Below are positions 11,601 through 22,892 of a stretch of 64,000 bases of DNA, in pieces; position 1 is the stretch's first letter; each line of letters opens with the position of its first letter. The stretch spans positions 33,110,001 to 33,174,000 of the forward strand of contig NC_065539.1 of assembly GCF_932294415.1 (NCBI RefSeq). Direction: 5' to 3'. The notes beneath the pieces were generated by a model that saw nothing but the letters and a program-made list of their open reading frames with translations, was not told the DNA's origin and made no database searches. A program made the translations under genes and the position numbers. The stretch is from Quercus robur (lineage: Eukaryota > Streptophyta > Magnoliopsida > Fagales > Fagaceae).

Positions 11601-12832
11601 TGTAAGACAATAAGATTTACTTCATCTGGTGCCTAAGTGGGGCTAAAGCATCATAACATGCAGCTATTTATTACTCGTAGATAATTGTGATGAGAATTAG
11701 CTCCATTCGTTTCGAATGTTTGGTAGCATTAGAAAAAATGAGTCAAAAGAAAAACTATATTTGGTCAACATAAAAAATATGGCTTTTTTTAGAGATTATT
11801 TTCCACTAATTTTTTTTGGAAAACAACTCTATTTCACAGCAGACTAAATAAGGAAAGTAAATAAGGAAAGTTAGGAGATCGTTTTCCAACTCATTTAAGG
11901 TTGCTACCAAATATAAGAAAATGAGATACTTTTATTGAAAATGCTTTTTGGAAAATGACTCATTTTCTAGAAAACATTAACATCGAAACAAACAGAGTTG
12001 ATAATGAACACCATGACGTGATGCTATCTTGGGCAATGAACAATTTAATTTTGGTATATTGATTGATTGAAATTTGAAGCATCTAAACGTGTAAATTTTT
12101 CTATATGGCCAATCTGGATGTCTTCTTAATAATTTCTTCTCTCATGTGCCTCAAAATCCTCATCATACAATAAAACATATACCAAAAAATGTCTAAGCAA
12201 CCCAGCATTTTACTCAATAGAGCACTAACAGGTTTTACCTTTCACAATAAATCATCATTTGATATCGACACATTCTTGGTCTAAGAATCTTAAGACCATC
12301 CGAATTCTAAAAATGATTCCTTCAAAAATCCTAAAAAAGAGCAATTCAAAGTTCGAACAGTGACAACTCAAAAAAAAAAAATTTTGAAAATTCTCAAAGA
12401 ATTGCGAAAGCCATAAAGACCCATCTCATTTCTAAAGGTTATCTCAAACCCACAAATCCAAAAACACCAATATAAACAAACAGAACAAAGATGTATGCAT
12501 AATAGACATGTCCATTAGCCTATTTCAAAAAATAGAGAAAACCCAGATGAGAAAATCCATAAACTAAAACAAAAACAAACAGAAATCAGTTAATTTAGGT
12601 TGAGAAAAATTGCGGACCTTCGGATCTTGTTGCCCTGACCGAGCCGGTACATGCCCCAGGACCAAGCACCGACTGCGACGAGGAGGATAGCCATGGCGCT
12701 GGGACCATTGCTGGAGATCCGACGGGCGTATCGGACCGGAGCGAACCCGCCCGGTGGGGGTCCGTCTTGGAGGACAGGCATGTCCCTCACGCTCGCCATC
12801 CCTGGCTTCTTCCTTATCTGTGCTTCGGTCAT
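8631..12832 (-). CDS. NDUFA13: NADH dehydrogenase [ubiquinone] 1 alpha subcomplex subunit 13 (GRIM-19 type), three exons
   Basis: Accessory subunit of mitochondrial respiratory complex I, in the inner membrane at the base of the matrix arm. Exons on the minus strand are 12832..12618, 8949..8878 and 8775..8631, all with GT/AG introns. Both junctions split an Arg codon (AG|G and AG|A). The product is 143 residues, the length I know for the plant protein. It starts [18 protein letters not shown], has the conserved [18 protein letters not shown] block (about 22-39), one hydrophobic segment (about 45-62) and a soluble C-terminal part containing [15 protein letters not shown] and [18 protein letters not shown]. 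No frameshift or missing block is seen, so the gene looks functional. Intron 1 is 3668 bp and full of repeats; intron 2 is 102 bp. No presequence is expected in this family. Confidence 0.93.
8950..12617 (-). other. Intron 1 of NDUFA13 with transposon debris
   Basis: GT/AG intron of 3668 bp. It contains a (TA)n tract at about 9199-9224 followed by a G-rich stretch, and a 10.1-11.06 kb block with repeat-like composition whose right edge (CAACCCTAATCACCCCTAAG) looks like a hAT-type end. It also contains a possible minus-strand tRNA-like retroposon at about 11100-11340 and a MITE at about 11701-11998. The 200-residue ORF at 10097-10699 has no recognisable domain. Confidence 0.6.
11701..11998. mobile_element. 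MITE in NDUFA13 intron 1
   Basis: The left end CTCCATTCGTTTCGAATGTT and the right end (inverted) CTCTGTTTGTTTCGATGTT pair, as do the internal AAAATGAGTCA and TGACTCATTTT motifs. The ends resemble those of the element at 18884-19983. A clean duplication is not visible. Confidence 0.55.
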
Positions 12833-13093
12833 TTTTTTTCTTTCTCTGTGGGATTTGGTGAAATGGAAATGATGTGAGGTTTGCTGGGTGGAGATTGGAG
12901 AAGAAGAAGAGAGCGAGGCTTATGTGTGGAGTTATGCTAGTCTGTTGCTCTGTGTACGAGAGTTAGACTTTTTGGGTCCAATTGGAAGGAGCCAAGTGGT
13001 CTCTCATTTTGTCGCACTAACACTGGCTTGGATGAACTATTATTTATTAGTATTTTCAACCAAAACATCTGAATTCAAATTCTCCAAGAAAAA

Positions 13094-13258
13094 GTGGGTT
13101 TCAGTTAACTCAACTGGTAAAGTCATTGATGATTGTATAAGAGATCTGGGGTTCAATCCCTGTCTACACCAAAAACTGATTGGTGTTTTGGTTTGATGAT
13201 AAAGAGCTATCATCAGGAGCGGATGCCATAAGTTGAAATTCTCAAAAAAAAAAAAAAA
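13094..13258 (+). mobile_element. SINE with 17 bp perfect target duplication
   Basis: A 165 bp element including its A-tail, flanked by AAATTCTCCAAGAAAAA at 13077-13093 and 13259-13275. An A-box-like TTAACTCAACTGG and a B-box GGGTTCAATCCC mark a tRNA-derived pol III promoter. The element ends GAAATTCTC plus poly(A). It lies about 260 bp upstream of the NDUFA13 start codon. Confidence 0.88.
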
Positions 13259-13295
13259 AAATTCTCCAAGAAAAATAATTAAATAAAACAATTTA

Positions 13296-13662
13296 GGGTA
13301 ATTACCTTTTTTATTCCTATTTTATCTACCATATTTCAATTTGATCCAAAACCTTTTAATTGTGTTAATTTGGTCCCTAACCTTTCAGTACCATGTCTAT
13401 TTAATCTCTACCGTTATCTTTTGGATGAAAATTGATAACGTGTTTAATAGCCAAAATAAAAAACTAGCTTCTGTTGATGTGAGAATAAACTAAAATTTTA
13501 TTTTTGACATTTGCCATGTCAGTAATTTTCATCTAAAATATAACGGTAGGGACTAAATCAACACGACACTGAAAGATTAAGAATCAAATTGACATAATTG
13601 AAAAGTTAGGGACCAAATTGAAATATGGTGTAAAGGATAGGGACCAAATATATAGTTTACCC
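13296..13662. mobile_element. MITE with long inverted arms
   Basis: Left GGGTAATTACC... and right ...ATAGTTTACCC are inverted. Inner arms also pair: TTTCAATTTGATCCAAAACC and TTTGGTCCCTAACC against GGTTAGGGACCAAATTGAAA-like sequence on the right. MULE-like in character, but flanks show no clear 9 bp duplication. Confidence 0.55.
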
Positions 13663-14224
13663 TAATAAAAAATACTTATCATTTATAAAATCAACTAACT
13701 ATCGCACATTTTTTGTGCAATGGTCACTTTACAAGTATAAACACTTGTAAGTGAGGGGCAAAAGCCGACGAGAATCATAATTGAGAAGCAGCTTATATTT
13801 GTATTTAGAGAGAGTAAAACTTTAAAAAGTTTTATATAAGACAGTAAGCTAAAAAAATCTAAAGAAAAAATTATTGTAAAGCAAGCACTAGACGTTGGTT
13901 TGGGGTTTTTGAAAATGTCCACTTTGGAAAAAAACAAGGGTTTAAAAGTATATTTAAAAAAAAAAAAAAAATTGATGAGATTTTTTAAATATTGTTGAGA
14001 TTTGTTTTTGTTAATTAAGCGTTTGGATAGCATTGGTATAGAAGAATTCTTTTGGTGTACATTACCAAATATAGATTTTTTCTTTCGTTCATTCCAAATA
14101 TGGACTTAACTATTTTGCTAATTTTTTTTTTTTTGGTTAAATTACAAATTATACCCGCATATGTTTTCAATTTAGTTTAATTTAAACCTTACACAAGGTT
14201 TCTCCCAAAAAAAAAGTTTAATTT
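13663..14224. other. Intergenic, nothing recognised
   Basis: AT-rich with A- and T-runs (about 13956-13970 and 14124-14134). The minus-strand ORF 13695-14033 has no family features. Confidence 0.5.
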
Positions 14225-14229
14225 AGTTC

Positions 14230-14801
14230 TGTGGGCTAGAAAATTCATGGCCCAGGCCCGTCCTATATCAAGGCCCAGGGCCTGATCTGAGGAGACCAAT
14301 TGTCAAGGAAGAGTTTAATGCACGGATATGATAAGTGAAAAGACTGCTCATACTGTAGGAGAGAACTCTGTGCCTGACAAGCCCCTATTCTTGACCAAGC
14401 TATTCAACCTTTACGTCTACTCCCAACCACTTGAGGTATGGGCGGATAGGACAAGTCTTTTGCCCCGAAGGTAAAGCTCACACGTGGACCCTAAAGAGAG
14501 GGAGGAATACGAGTATAAAAGGAAATGAAAGCCAAGAGAAAAAGGGGAGGAGAAAGGGAAGACCTTAATGCTCCTTAGACCAAGTCTGAGGAGTCCAACC
14601 CCTTAGGCTACGAAGCTGTAGGGCTTGGATGTTCAGGCTGAACCCTTTTTTGCATGAGTCCCCCTAAAATCAGGACCGGACCATCGCCCCGTGATCAAGG
14701 GCAAGCCTTTTAAGTCCACTCTCTACAAATCATATTGTGAGGGATCTTTTTTGTACGAGTCCAACGTCATTCTTGGGCCGTTAAATAATCGTGTCCCTAC
14801 A
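14230..14801 (+). repeat. 5' LTR of the LARD element
   Basis: TG...CA, 572 bp. Contains a G-box CACGTGGAC at 14481-14489 and a TATA box at 14514-14520. Length is identical to the 3' LTR. Confidence 0.93.
14514..14520 (+). promoter_or_regulatory. TATA box of the 5' LTR
   Basis: TATAAAA, 33 bp downstream of a CACGTGGAC G-box; the same pair occurs in the 3' LTR (18064, 18097). Confidence 0.6.
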
Positions 14802-14802
14802 A

Positions 14803-14820
14803 TTGGCGCCGTCTGTGGGA
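14803..14820 (+). other. Primer-binding site
   Basis: TTGGCGCCGTCTGTGGGA begins one base after the LTR. This is a common plant Ty3/gypsy primer-binding sequence. Confidence 0.8.
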
Positions 14821-15074
14821 AGGCTTGTGCGTTGGCGCAGGTGGCGTTTGAGTCAACTCTCTAGCAAGGAGAGATTTGCGGGTTTTCCCCCATTTCCGGT
14901 GACATGCAGTTGTCGTTCCGACATAAACTTCTGCCAGGGGCTACGTCCTGCAGTGCCAACGGCACGGGCAGCTCTAAGGGCTTCCGGCCTCAAGCCAACT
15001 CTCCCCGCCATGGTCAAGGGGCTGACCTTCGAAAAAGCAAATAAGTACAAAAAAGTACTAAAAAAAAAAAAAAA

Positions 15075-16281
15075 CAAGTTTTGGACAGAACCAAGGCCTT
15101 GCATGGTCCTCGGACTCAAGTCTATGGGGAAACCAAGTACTCAAAAGAAAAAACACAAGTTTTGGACAGAACCAAGGCCTTGCATGGTCCTCGGACTCAA
15201 GCCTATGGGGAAACCAAGTACACAAAAGAAAATCACAAGTTTTGGACAAAACCAAGGTTTTGCATGGTCTTCGGACTCAAGCCTATGGGGAAACCAAGTA
15301 CTCAAAAGAAAAAAACACAAGTTTTGGACAGAACCAAGGCCTTGCATGGTCCTCGGACTCAAGCCTATGGGGAAACCAAGTACACAAAAGAAAATCACAA
15401 GTTTTGGACAGAACCAAGGCCTTGCATGATTCTCGGACTCAAGCCTATGGGGAAACCAAGTACTCAAAAGAAAAATCACAAGTTTTGGACAGAACCAAGG
15501 CCTTGCATGGTCCTCGGACTCAAGCCTATGGGGAAACCAAGTACTCAAAAGAAAATCACAAGTTTTGGACGGAACCAAGGCCTTGCATGGTCCTCGGACT
15601 CAAGCCTATGGGGAAACCAAGTACTCAAAAGAAAAAACACAAGTTTTGGACAGAACCAAGGCCTTGCATGGTCCTCGGACTCAAGCCTATGGGGAAACCA
15701 AGTACACAAGAAAATCACAAGTTTTGGACGGAACCAAGGCCTTGCATGGTCCTCGGACTCAAGCCTATGGGGAAACCAAGTACTCAAAAGAAAAAACACA
15801 AGTTTTGGACAGAACCAAGGCCTTGCATGGTCCTCGGACTCAAGCCTATGGGGAAACCAAGTACACAAAAGAAAATCACAAGTTTTGGACAGAACCAAGG
15901 CCTTGCATGGTCCTCGAACTCAAGCCTATGGGGAAACCAAGTACTCAAAAGAAAAAACACAAGTTTTGGACAGAACCAAGGCCTTGCATGGTCCTCAGAC
16001 TCAAGCCTATGGGGAAACCAAGTACACAAGAAAATCACAAGTTTTGGACGGAACCAAGGTCTTGCATGGTCCTCGGACTCAAGCCTGTGGGGAAACCAAG
16101 TACTCAAAAGAAAAAACACAAGTTTTGGACAGAACCAAGGCCTTGCATGATCCTCGGACTCAAGCCTATGGGGAAACCAAGTACACAAGAAAATCACAAG
16201 TTTTGGACAGAACCAAGACCTTGCATGGTCCTCGGACTCAAGCCTATAGGGAAACCAACTACTTCAAAGAAAAAATTACGT
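15075..16281 (+). repeat. Minisatellite, 15 copies of a 78-82 bp unit in the retroelement leader
   Basis: TTTTGGAC recurs at 15079, 15160, 15240, 15322, 15402, 15483, 15563, 15644, 15722, 15803, 15883, 15964, 16042, 16123 and 16201. Units alternate between a CTCAAAAGAAAAAACAC and a CACAAAAGAAAATCAC linker, giving a dimer of about 160 bp. The unit has no stop codon in several frames and its length is not a multiple of three, so long overlapping ORFs appear on both strands. These are by-products, not genes. Confidence 0.93.
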
Positions 16282-17799
16282 TGCATGGACCTTAGAATCC
16301 CCCCGAGGAGAACTCTCAATTAACAATTGGGTTAATTCCTAAAATGCATGGATTCTCAAGTTTGCTCTCGGATCCTCAGTACCAAAGGGACTGATGCAAT
16401 ATAGAGCAATATGTTACCAAAAACACAATCGGAGTCCCTTACTGCTCGGTTACCCCCTCGGATGAATTATTTAGAGTTTATCGTTCTCGGATGGTCTCCT
16501 CGCACTTATTACCGAATATTCAGCTGTTATCTTGGTTAGTTTCCTAAGTTTAATTTACTGTGAATTATCGTTATTATGCCTGGTAATGTCGGTAAATTAA
16601 AATTAGGTGGATTCTGTTTTAAAGTTTTCCTGCTCTAAGTATCATTGAAGAAAAACACACATGGAGCACACCCATTCACAAAGTAATATTGCAAAAAAGA
16701 AAAATATTCAAAACAAATAAATAAATTTCCCTTTTATTAAAACAAAGAAATAGTGCAGCTTACAATGAGAAGCTGGAATCAGCTTATATTAAAGCTAAGT
16801 ACATAATCGAAAAGAAAGATACAAGAGAATAAGATAAAGCCGAGGAGGTAGTATAAGAGAATAAGATAAAGCTGAGGAGGTAGTACAAGAGAATAAGATA
16901 AAGCCGAGGAGGTGGTGCAGATGAGAGGTTGGCTGTTGCTTCAAGACTTTGTTCTTCCTCAACACTTTTACATGCCCATAACTCAGGCAGCAAAAGAACC
17001 CAGCATGGGACCTGCACCGTTGAAGAAAAGGTGCAGAGAGCGCCCAGCCTTGGGCTAGCGCAGCTGAAGAAAAGGTGCAGGGAGCCCAACTTAAGGCCCA
17101 CACCGTTGAAGAGAAGGTGCCGGGAACCAGAAGTTGAGGAGCCTACACCAAAATTTGCCTGCGACAAGGCAGACGGCGCTGATGGCGGAAAATCTTTCTT
17201 CTGACACACCAAAAATCTGGCGTGACCAGAACCTGCTTCGGATTTTGACTAAAAGAGGGGATAATACCGTCCCCACCATGTCTAAGCGGGAAGACACCTT
17301 AAATCTGTGCCTCCCCTGCCCAGGCCACATCACTTTGCGTCTCGGAAGGGTTCGGTGTCTCTGTGGCGGGTGAAGTTCCTCCATCTCCACCCAAGCCTCA
17401 AACATACGGCGCAAAAGGAAGATGACATCGGAGGAGGGAACTAGATATGGACAAAGGGTTATGATTCTGAAGAGAGCGGAAGGGTTTATATGCCAGGAGA
17501 ACAACCACTTGTCCTACTTATATAAAGGGTAAGGAGGGGCCATTTAGTTTAATTTAAGCAGATTCCCAAGGCGGGCTGCAGACAAGGCAGCTCCGGCTCA
17601 ATTTCCCACACCATCCACAACCGTAGGATCTCAAGATCCTCGGGAAGACGCGCTTCGATTGCTGAAACTTTAGGGTACTCGCGAACGAAGGGACGACTCT
17701 TGACCTGGCACGTCTCCCATGCAGAATTTGAACGAGTCGTGATGTGGGCCCAAAGTCACCAAAACCCTCTTCCCCCAACTAAAAGTCGGGCAGCAGGAT
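16282..17799 (+). other. Distal interior of the LARD element, no coding domains
   Basis: Contains three copies of a 31 bp unit (GATAAAGCCGAGGAGGTAGT core, about 16824-16918) and about three copies of a GTTGAAGAAAAGGTGC unit (about 17018-17125). ORFs on both strands show no gag or pol features. Confidence 0.7.
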
Positions 17800-17812
17800 T
17801 TTGAGGGGCTAT
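17800..17812 (+). other. Polypurine tract of the LARD element
   Basis: TTTGAGGGGCTAT lies directly before the 3' LTR's TGTGGG. Confidence 0.6.
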
Positions 17813-18384
17813 TGTGGGCCAGAAAATTCATGGCCCAGGCCCGTCCTATATCAAGGCCCAGGGCCTGATCTGAGGAGACCAATTGTCAAGGAGGAGTTTA
17901 ATGCGCGGATAGGATAAGCGAAAAGACTGCTCATACTGTAGGAGAGAACTCTGTGCCTGACAAGCCCCTATTCTTGACCAAGCTATTCAACCTTTACGTC
18001 TACTCCCAACCACTTGAGGTATGGACGGATAGGACAAGTCTTCTGCCCCGAAGGTAAAGCTCACACGTGGACCCTAAAGAGAGGGAGGAATACGAGTATA
18101 AAAGGAAACGAAAGCCAAGAGAAAAAGGGGAGGAGAAGGGGAAGACCTTAATGCTCCTCGGACCAAGTCCGAGGAGTCCAACCCCTCAGGCTACGAAGCT
18201 GTAGGGCTTGGATGTTCAGGCTGAACCCTCTTTTGCATGAGTCTCCCTAAAATCAGGACCGGACCATTGCCCCGTGATCAAGGGCAAGCCTTTTAAGCCC
18301 ACTCTCTACAAATCATATTGTGAGGGATCTTTTTTGTATGAGCCCAACGTCATTCTTGGGCCGTTAAATAATCGTGTCCCTACA
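17813..18384 (+). repeat. 3' LTR of the LARD element
   Basis: 572 bp, TG...CA, about 96.5% identical to the 5' LTR by eye. Retains more C/G at the variable sites than the 5' LTR. Confidence 0.93.
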
Positions 18385-18389
18385 AGTTC

Positions 18390-18880
18390 CATCCAATGCA
18401 GTCCTTTTGTCAACTTCCATCTTACACCTAATTGTAAAGTCCACTAAAACAACATTCTTTTGAAAAGTGAAAATACTAAAACAAATGGTGAGATTGGATG
18501 TAACTAAACTAAATGACTAAATTTATTAAAATGAAATATATATATATATATATATATATAACTTAAAGTACTAGATTGAAAATAGGATATAATTTGTGAT
18601 TTAGTTTTTTTTTTTAATAAAAAAATTTTATTTTGTATTTTTCCCCCTTTTAAGGCATTCATAGCTAATAATAATATTTGAAATACTAATAACTAATAAG
18701 TTCATAGAGAGAAATACATTAAAGTATTTTCAAAACCCACAATATATATACAAATAAATACATTTTAGCTATAAAAAAAAACCAATACATAAAAAAAAAA
18801 AATTATAAAAAGATAAAATAGAAATAGTCTACACAAACCCTAAACCCTAAACCCTCCAAAAAAAAAAATTATACGACATT
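18390..18880. other. Intergenic with microsatellite and telomere-like motif
   Basis: (TA)n at about 18536-18560 and a short interstitial run of CCCTAAA units at about 18838-18856. No gene. Confidence 0.55.
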
Positions 18881-18883
18881 TAA

Positions 18884-19983
18884 CGCTCTGTTTGTTTCGA
18901 TGTAAAATATTTTCAGAAAAATATTTTCTAATTTTACGGTGTTTGTTTTACAGTAAAATATTTTCAGTCAACCAAATCAACTTAGGCAAATTTATATGTA
19001 AAATATTTTACACTTAAAATTTTGGTAAAACATTTTACATTTGCTTCCTCTCTCGTACCCCGATACTTAACACTCCATTTACTGCCATAGTCACTTTACG
19101 CTCAAACACTCCCAAATCAGATTTCTCTCCAAAAAAACCCAGCATCTCCGATCTCCTCTCCCATCAATCCCAGGTTCCAGGTCTATAGCACCACCGACCG
19201 ACTCCAGCTTCCGCTAGCACTGCCTATCGTTGACGATAACTCTCCCTTTCACTCTCAAGTTCTGTCTTCCCACAAACCAGAGCCACCAAGCCACCAAGGA
19301 GCTCATCACTCTCAGGTTCGTCGGGGCTCTTGCCATTCTCTCTTACCCATCTCGAATAGACAAAGAAAGTCATAAAGAGGCTTCTTGAGAGGTGTGATGC
19401 TGGTGGTGGTCAAGGTAGCCTTTCAGCATGATTTGGTAGCGGCGGTCAAATGAGGTGTTGCGGTGGAGATCTGGGTCTTGGCAGGTTGGTTCTAAATTGG
19501 ATTTTTTTTCCCTAAAATAGAGATCCGATGACAGTGTTTGGGTTTGTTTCGTCGGTCTTGGGTGTTAGGGTTGTTGATGACGGTGGCCGATTGGATGGGA
19601 TAACAGTGGGTAGGTGGATGATGGTGGCCGATTAGATGAGATTATGGTGGGTAGGTGGATGACGGTGAGTGTGGTGGCTGGATTTGGGGTGGTTGGCGGT
19701 TGCTGGCTTTGCAATGGTTGGTGGATGACGGTAACTGTGTTCGTTGGGTTAATGGTGGCTGGCTTTGCAATGGTTAGTGGTGGTGTCTATGAATGTGGTG
19801 GTTGGGTTTGTGGTAGCTAGCTTTGCAATGGTTAGTGGTCGTTGGTTTACGTTTGCATTTTCAAATGTTTAGGATACATTAAACGCTTGCCAAACACTTG
19901 AAAATGAAAATATTTTACAGTAAAATATTTACATGTAAAATATTTTACATTTAAAAATATTTTACTTCGAAACAAACGAAGCG
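18884..19983. mobile_element. PIF/Harbinger-type non-autonomous element, 1.1 kb
   Basis: Terminal inverted repeats of about 30 bp: left CGCTCTGTTTGTTTCGATGT then AAAATATTTT; the inverted right end reads CGCTTCGTTTGTTTCGAAGT then AAAATATTTT. TAA duplication at 18881-18883 and 19984-19986. Sub-terminal repeats of the TAAAATATTTTAC type are present on both sides. The interior (19040-19860) is GC-richer and contains tandem GGTGGCTGGxTTTG-like units; its small ORFs have no family signature. Confidence 0.75.
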
Positions 19984-20150
19984 TAAGTTTCTCAAAAAAA
20001 GAAAAGAAAAGAGTTTATTATGTTTTTAAATAAATTTCCCATAACATTTTCATTTTGGTTCATTGTGGAAACATGTCTAGACTAATGGTGTACTTGATTC
20101 ATATACATGATAGTGATAGTGATATTATTATTATTATATTTTATTATTAT

Positions 20151-20825
20151 TGTGGGGCCAGAGAACTTGTGGCCCTAGCCCACTTTGCTTTAGGCCTCAA
20201 GGCCCGAGCCGAGGAGGGATATTGCCGAGGACATACAGTGAAGGTCCAAATGGCCTAGAGATATAGCCGAGGATGATTCTATCCTCGGCATCCCAACGCG
20301 ATCCTGAAAGAAAGTGCAAGTACGGTATAGGAACAGTTTAAGGAAAAGTTGAACACCTCCACATTGATGGAGAAAGGACCCCTGGACAATATGGCGACAA
20401 AGGACAAAAGAAAGGCTGCCATTACTACAATTAAATACTCTGCGTCAGACAGAGTAATGCTTTTCAGCTTTTACAACCACCCCAACCACTTTGGGTATGG
20501 GCTGATGGGACAAGTATCAACCCTGGAAAGCTGAACCTACACGTGGACGTTGGAAGAAGAGTAAATGCTAATATAAAAAGAGAAGTAAGCAATCCAGAAA
20601 AAGGGGGCTGGGAAAAAAGGCCAAGAACCAGAGCCTCCTAGGCCATACCGAGGAGAAAGACTTCTTGAGCAAACATGGTTCATCTCTGTATGAGTACCAT
20701 AACTAACCACCGTCCGGTGACCAAGGCCTAGCCTTCCAAGCCCACGCTCTACAAATTATATTGTTTGGGCCCTTAACGTGCGAACTCAATATTATTTTGG
20801 GGTCGTTACAAATTGAGTTCTTACA
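20151..20825 (+). mobile_element. Solo LTR, 675 bp
   Basis: Starts TGTGGGGCCAGAG and ends GTTCTTACA; ATTAT duplication at 20146-20150 and 20826-20830. Contains CACGTGGAC at 20540-20548 and TATAAAA from 20572. Its 3' part (CTCTACAAATTATATTGT) is similar to the LARD LTR, so it is a related family. No second LTR or interior nearby. Confidence 0.82.
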
Positions 20826-20830
20826 ATTAT

Positions 20831-21442
20831 TATTATTATTTTTTTGTGTGTGTATAGAAGTTTTGACATTTACAATTGGCATGAGAGATGAGAATAAGGG
20901 TTGTGTCTACAACTACACCATGAGGAGAACTTTGTATTGAAATCTGATGAAAGTTGGCCATTGAATTAGGACGGATAACAAAAGAGCAGCTTGGAGTGTG
21001 AATCATGTAGTCAGGGGCAGAGCTACACACATTCCCCCCCCCCCCCCTAAATTTTGGAAATTTCTTTTAGTATATATAATTATTTTAACATTTTGAAATT
21101 TTAGCCTAAAAAAATAGGAGTTGATCCCCCAAATATTTGAGTTAGTCCAATGATACTCTTAAAAAAAAAATTAGTCAATTGGTGCATTAGTTATAGAGAC
21201 AGTGTTTTATTTTTCTCAATTTCATTTTTATTGTAAAATGTGCTCTTAATTTGTTAAATGTACCTTTTTAGCTGAATTTGAGAGGATCAATAACAACTAG
21301 AAGATTGATTAGAGAAAATTATTCTACATAGGGAGTTATGCTCAATCCTCTTGTAGGAATGGTAACCCCACCATAAAATTAATTAACATGACTCCTTGTT
21401 ACGTGAGAGGAAGGTACATTGTTCCTGAAGTATTAAATGATA
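20831..21442. other. Intergenic with a possible hAT end
   Basis: At 21013 a CAGGGGCAGAGCTAC sequence followed by a C-run resembles one hAT terminus; no matching second end is found, so it may be a truncated element. Confidence 0.4.
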
Positions 21443-21548
21443 GGGTAAATTCCGGATAACTACCCTAGGGTTTTGGGTAATGCCAAACACATCCAAGACA
21501 ATTAAAAAGCAACCATTTTAGTCCTTATACACAAACGCCTGTTACAAG
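21443..21548. repeat. Left terminal inverted repeat of the MULE
   Basis: Begins GGGTAAATTCCGGATAAC and pairs with 37440-37544 with about a dozen mismatches and one indel. Confidence 0.75.
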
Positions 21549-22892
21549 CCGTTTGTTCACTCCACATAAAACAAAACCTCCACCTTTTTTTAATTTTTTT
21601 AATTTTTTTTATTTCATTATTTCCAAGACTACATGTTCAAAAATTGTACCTCACATCATCTGTTCCCGCCAGCCCAAAATCATCACATTTTAGTCCAACA
21701 TGTTTACATCATTTTTTGCTCTTCCCAAGAGCAACAAGAGCTCTTAATATAAACCAAAAGAAAGTAACCCAAGTCATGGTTGGTTCAATGGCTCTTTGTA
21801 GTCTTCATCAGAGTTAGAATTTAGACTTTCACTCAAAAAGAATTTCGGACTGAGCAAAGAGAAAGAGGGCTTCTGTTCAAGTTTTAATCTGAAGAGAGAT
21901 ACAAATTAATTCTTGATATCAAAACATAGCTAAGATTCTTGTGATGGAAGAAGTATTAATTACTTGAAAAATAGTTGATTTAGTTTTTGTTTTGGTTTCT
22001 TTTGTAGGTTGCACTTTTAGCAACTTTGCTCTTTTGCTTGGTAATTTTGACTCTTTTGGTATGTAATCTTGGATTTTTTTTTTCTCTAAGTTATAGTTTT
22101 TGGTATGTAAAGAACTTAATTAAAGAATAAACACTAAAAAGAAATTAGGATCAACTAAGGAATCCTTGACCTTAACAGATTTTTTTGCATAAATGGTTTT
22201 TCTAATGATTTTATTCCAATAAACAACTACTACTTTTATACAATGTTGATACCGTATTTTGTCCGTCCTCGATTTGTGTGCCAGACCTTGAAAAACCCAA
22301 AAATATCATTTTCTCTCCATGGGGCTGCGATAACATCTAGAATAACGTGGTGCAACCCATTTGGACACTAGAGCACCAAAAGTGACTTTTCTAGCTAAAA
22401 TGACCAAAATGCCCTTGGTCAACCTAGGGTTGACCGAAGGTTAAATAAGGTCAAAATCCACACAAAATAACACCTTTCATAGTTTTTCATCAAACTCGAG
22501 CTTCTCAGAGATTTTTAGTCACTTTAACCAAGTTTGACCCAAAGTTGACTCTAGGTGGGCAAAAAAATCCTAATTTTGATCTGACTGTCGGAACGGGTTG
22601 AAACCAATGTCATTGCGAAGATTATCAAATTCTCATTTCAATGACTATTTATGGGTTGAAATCAGAGTTAGAATGGCTAAGATAACACGAAAACCGGGTT
22701 AACGCACTAATTGATGCATCGCTAACTTCCTGGAGCCATAACTTTTGATTCGACCGTTAGATTTTTGAGTTCCATACCTTTTTAGAAACTGAAAATCAAG
22801 ATCTTTCCAAGGGTGTCAAGATCAACCCGATCATAGTACTTTTACAGTTGTCAGCCCTTGAAGGGCCATCGCCTCGAAAAACGCGCCAGGGC

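Larger units (their letters stand above)
14230..18384 (+). mobile_element. Complete non-autonomous LTR retrotransposon (LARD-type)
   Basis: Two 572 bp LTRs (14230-14801 and 17813-18384), 5 bp duplication AGTTC on both sides (14225-14229, 18385-18389), a primer-binding site right after the first LTR and a purine-rich tract right before the second. The 3.0 kb interior has no gag, protease, RT, RNase H or integrase. It must have moved using enzymes from another element, most likely Ty3/gypsy to judge by the TTGGCGCCGTCTGTGGGA start. The leader carries 15 tandem repeats; the distal interior has short tandem repeats only. By eye the LTRs differ at about 20 of 572 positions, nearly all transitions, so insertion is fairly recent but not fresh. 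Confidence 0.93.

Noticed and set aside
15075-16281. CRISPR-like array of regular repeats
   Set aside because: The variation is alternating linkers within a eukaryotic LTR element, with no unique spacers; repeats of 80 bp without spacers are a minisatellite.
14791-16323. Long repetitive ORFs, up to 404 residues, with a KFWTEPRPCMVLGLKPMG-type repeat
   Set aside because: The unit is about 80 bp and not a multiple of three, so the same peptide appears in all frames in turn. It lies in a non-coding retroelement leader.
14230-18384. Possible hidden gag-pol on either strand of the LARD element
   Set aside because: No RT (YxDD-type), protease, RNase H or integrase signature in any frame; the ORFs at 16784-17882 are short and unlike retroelement proteins.
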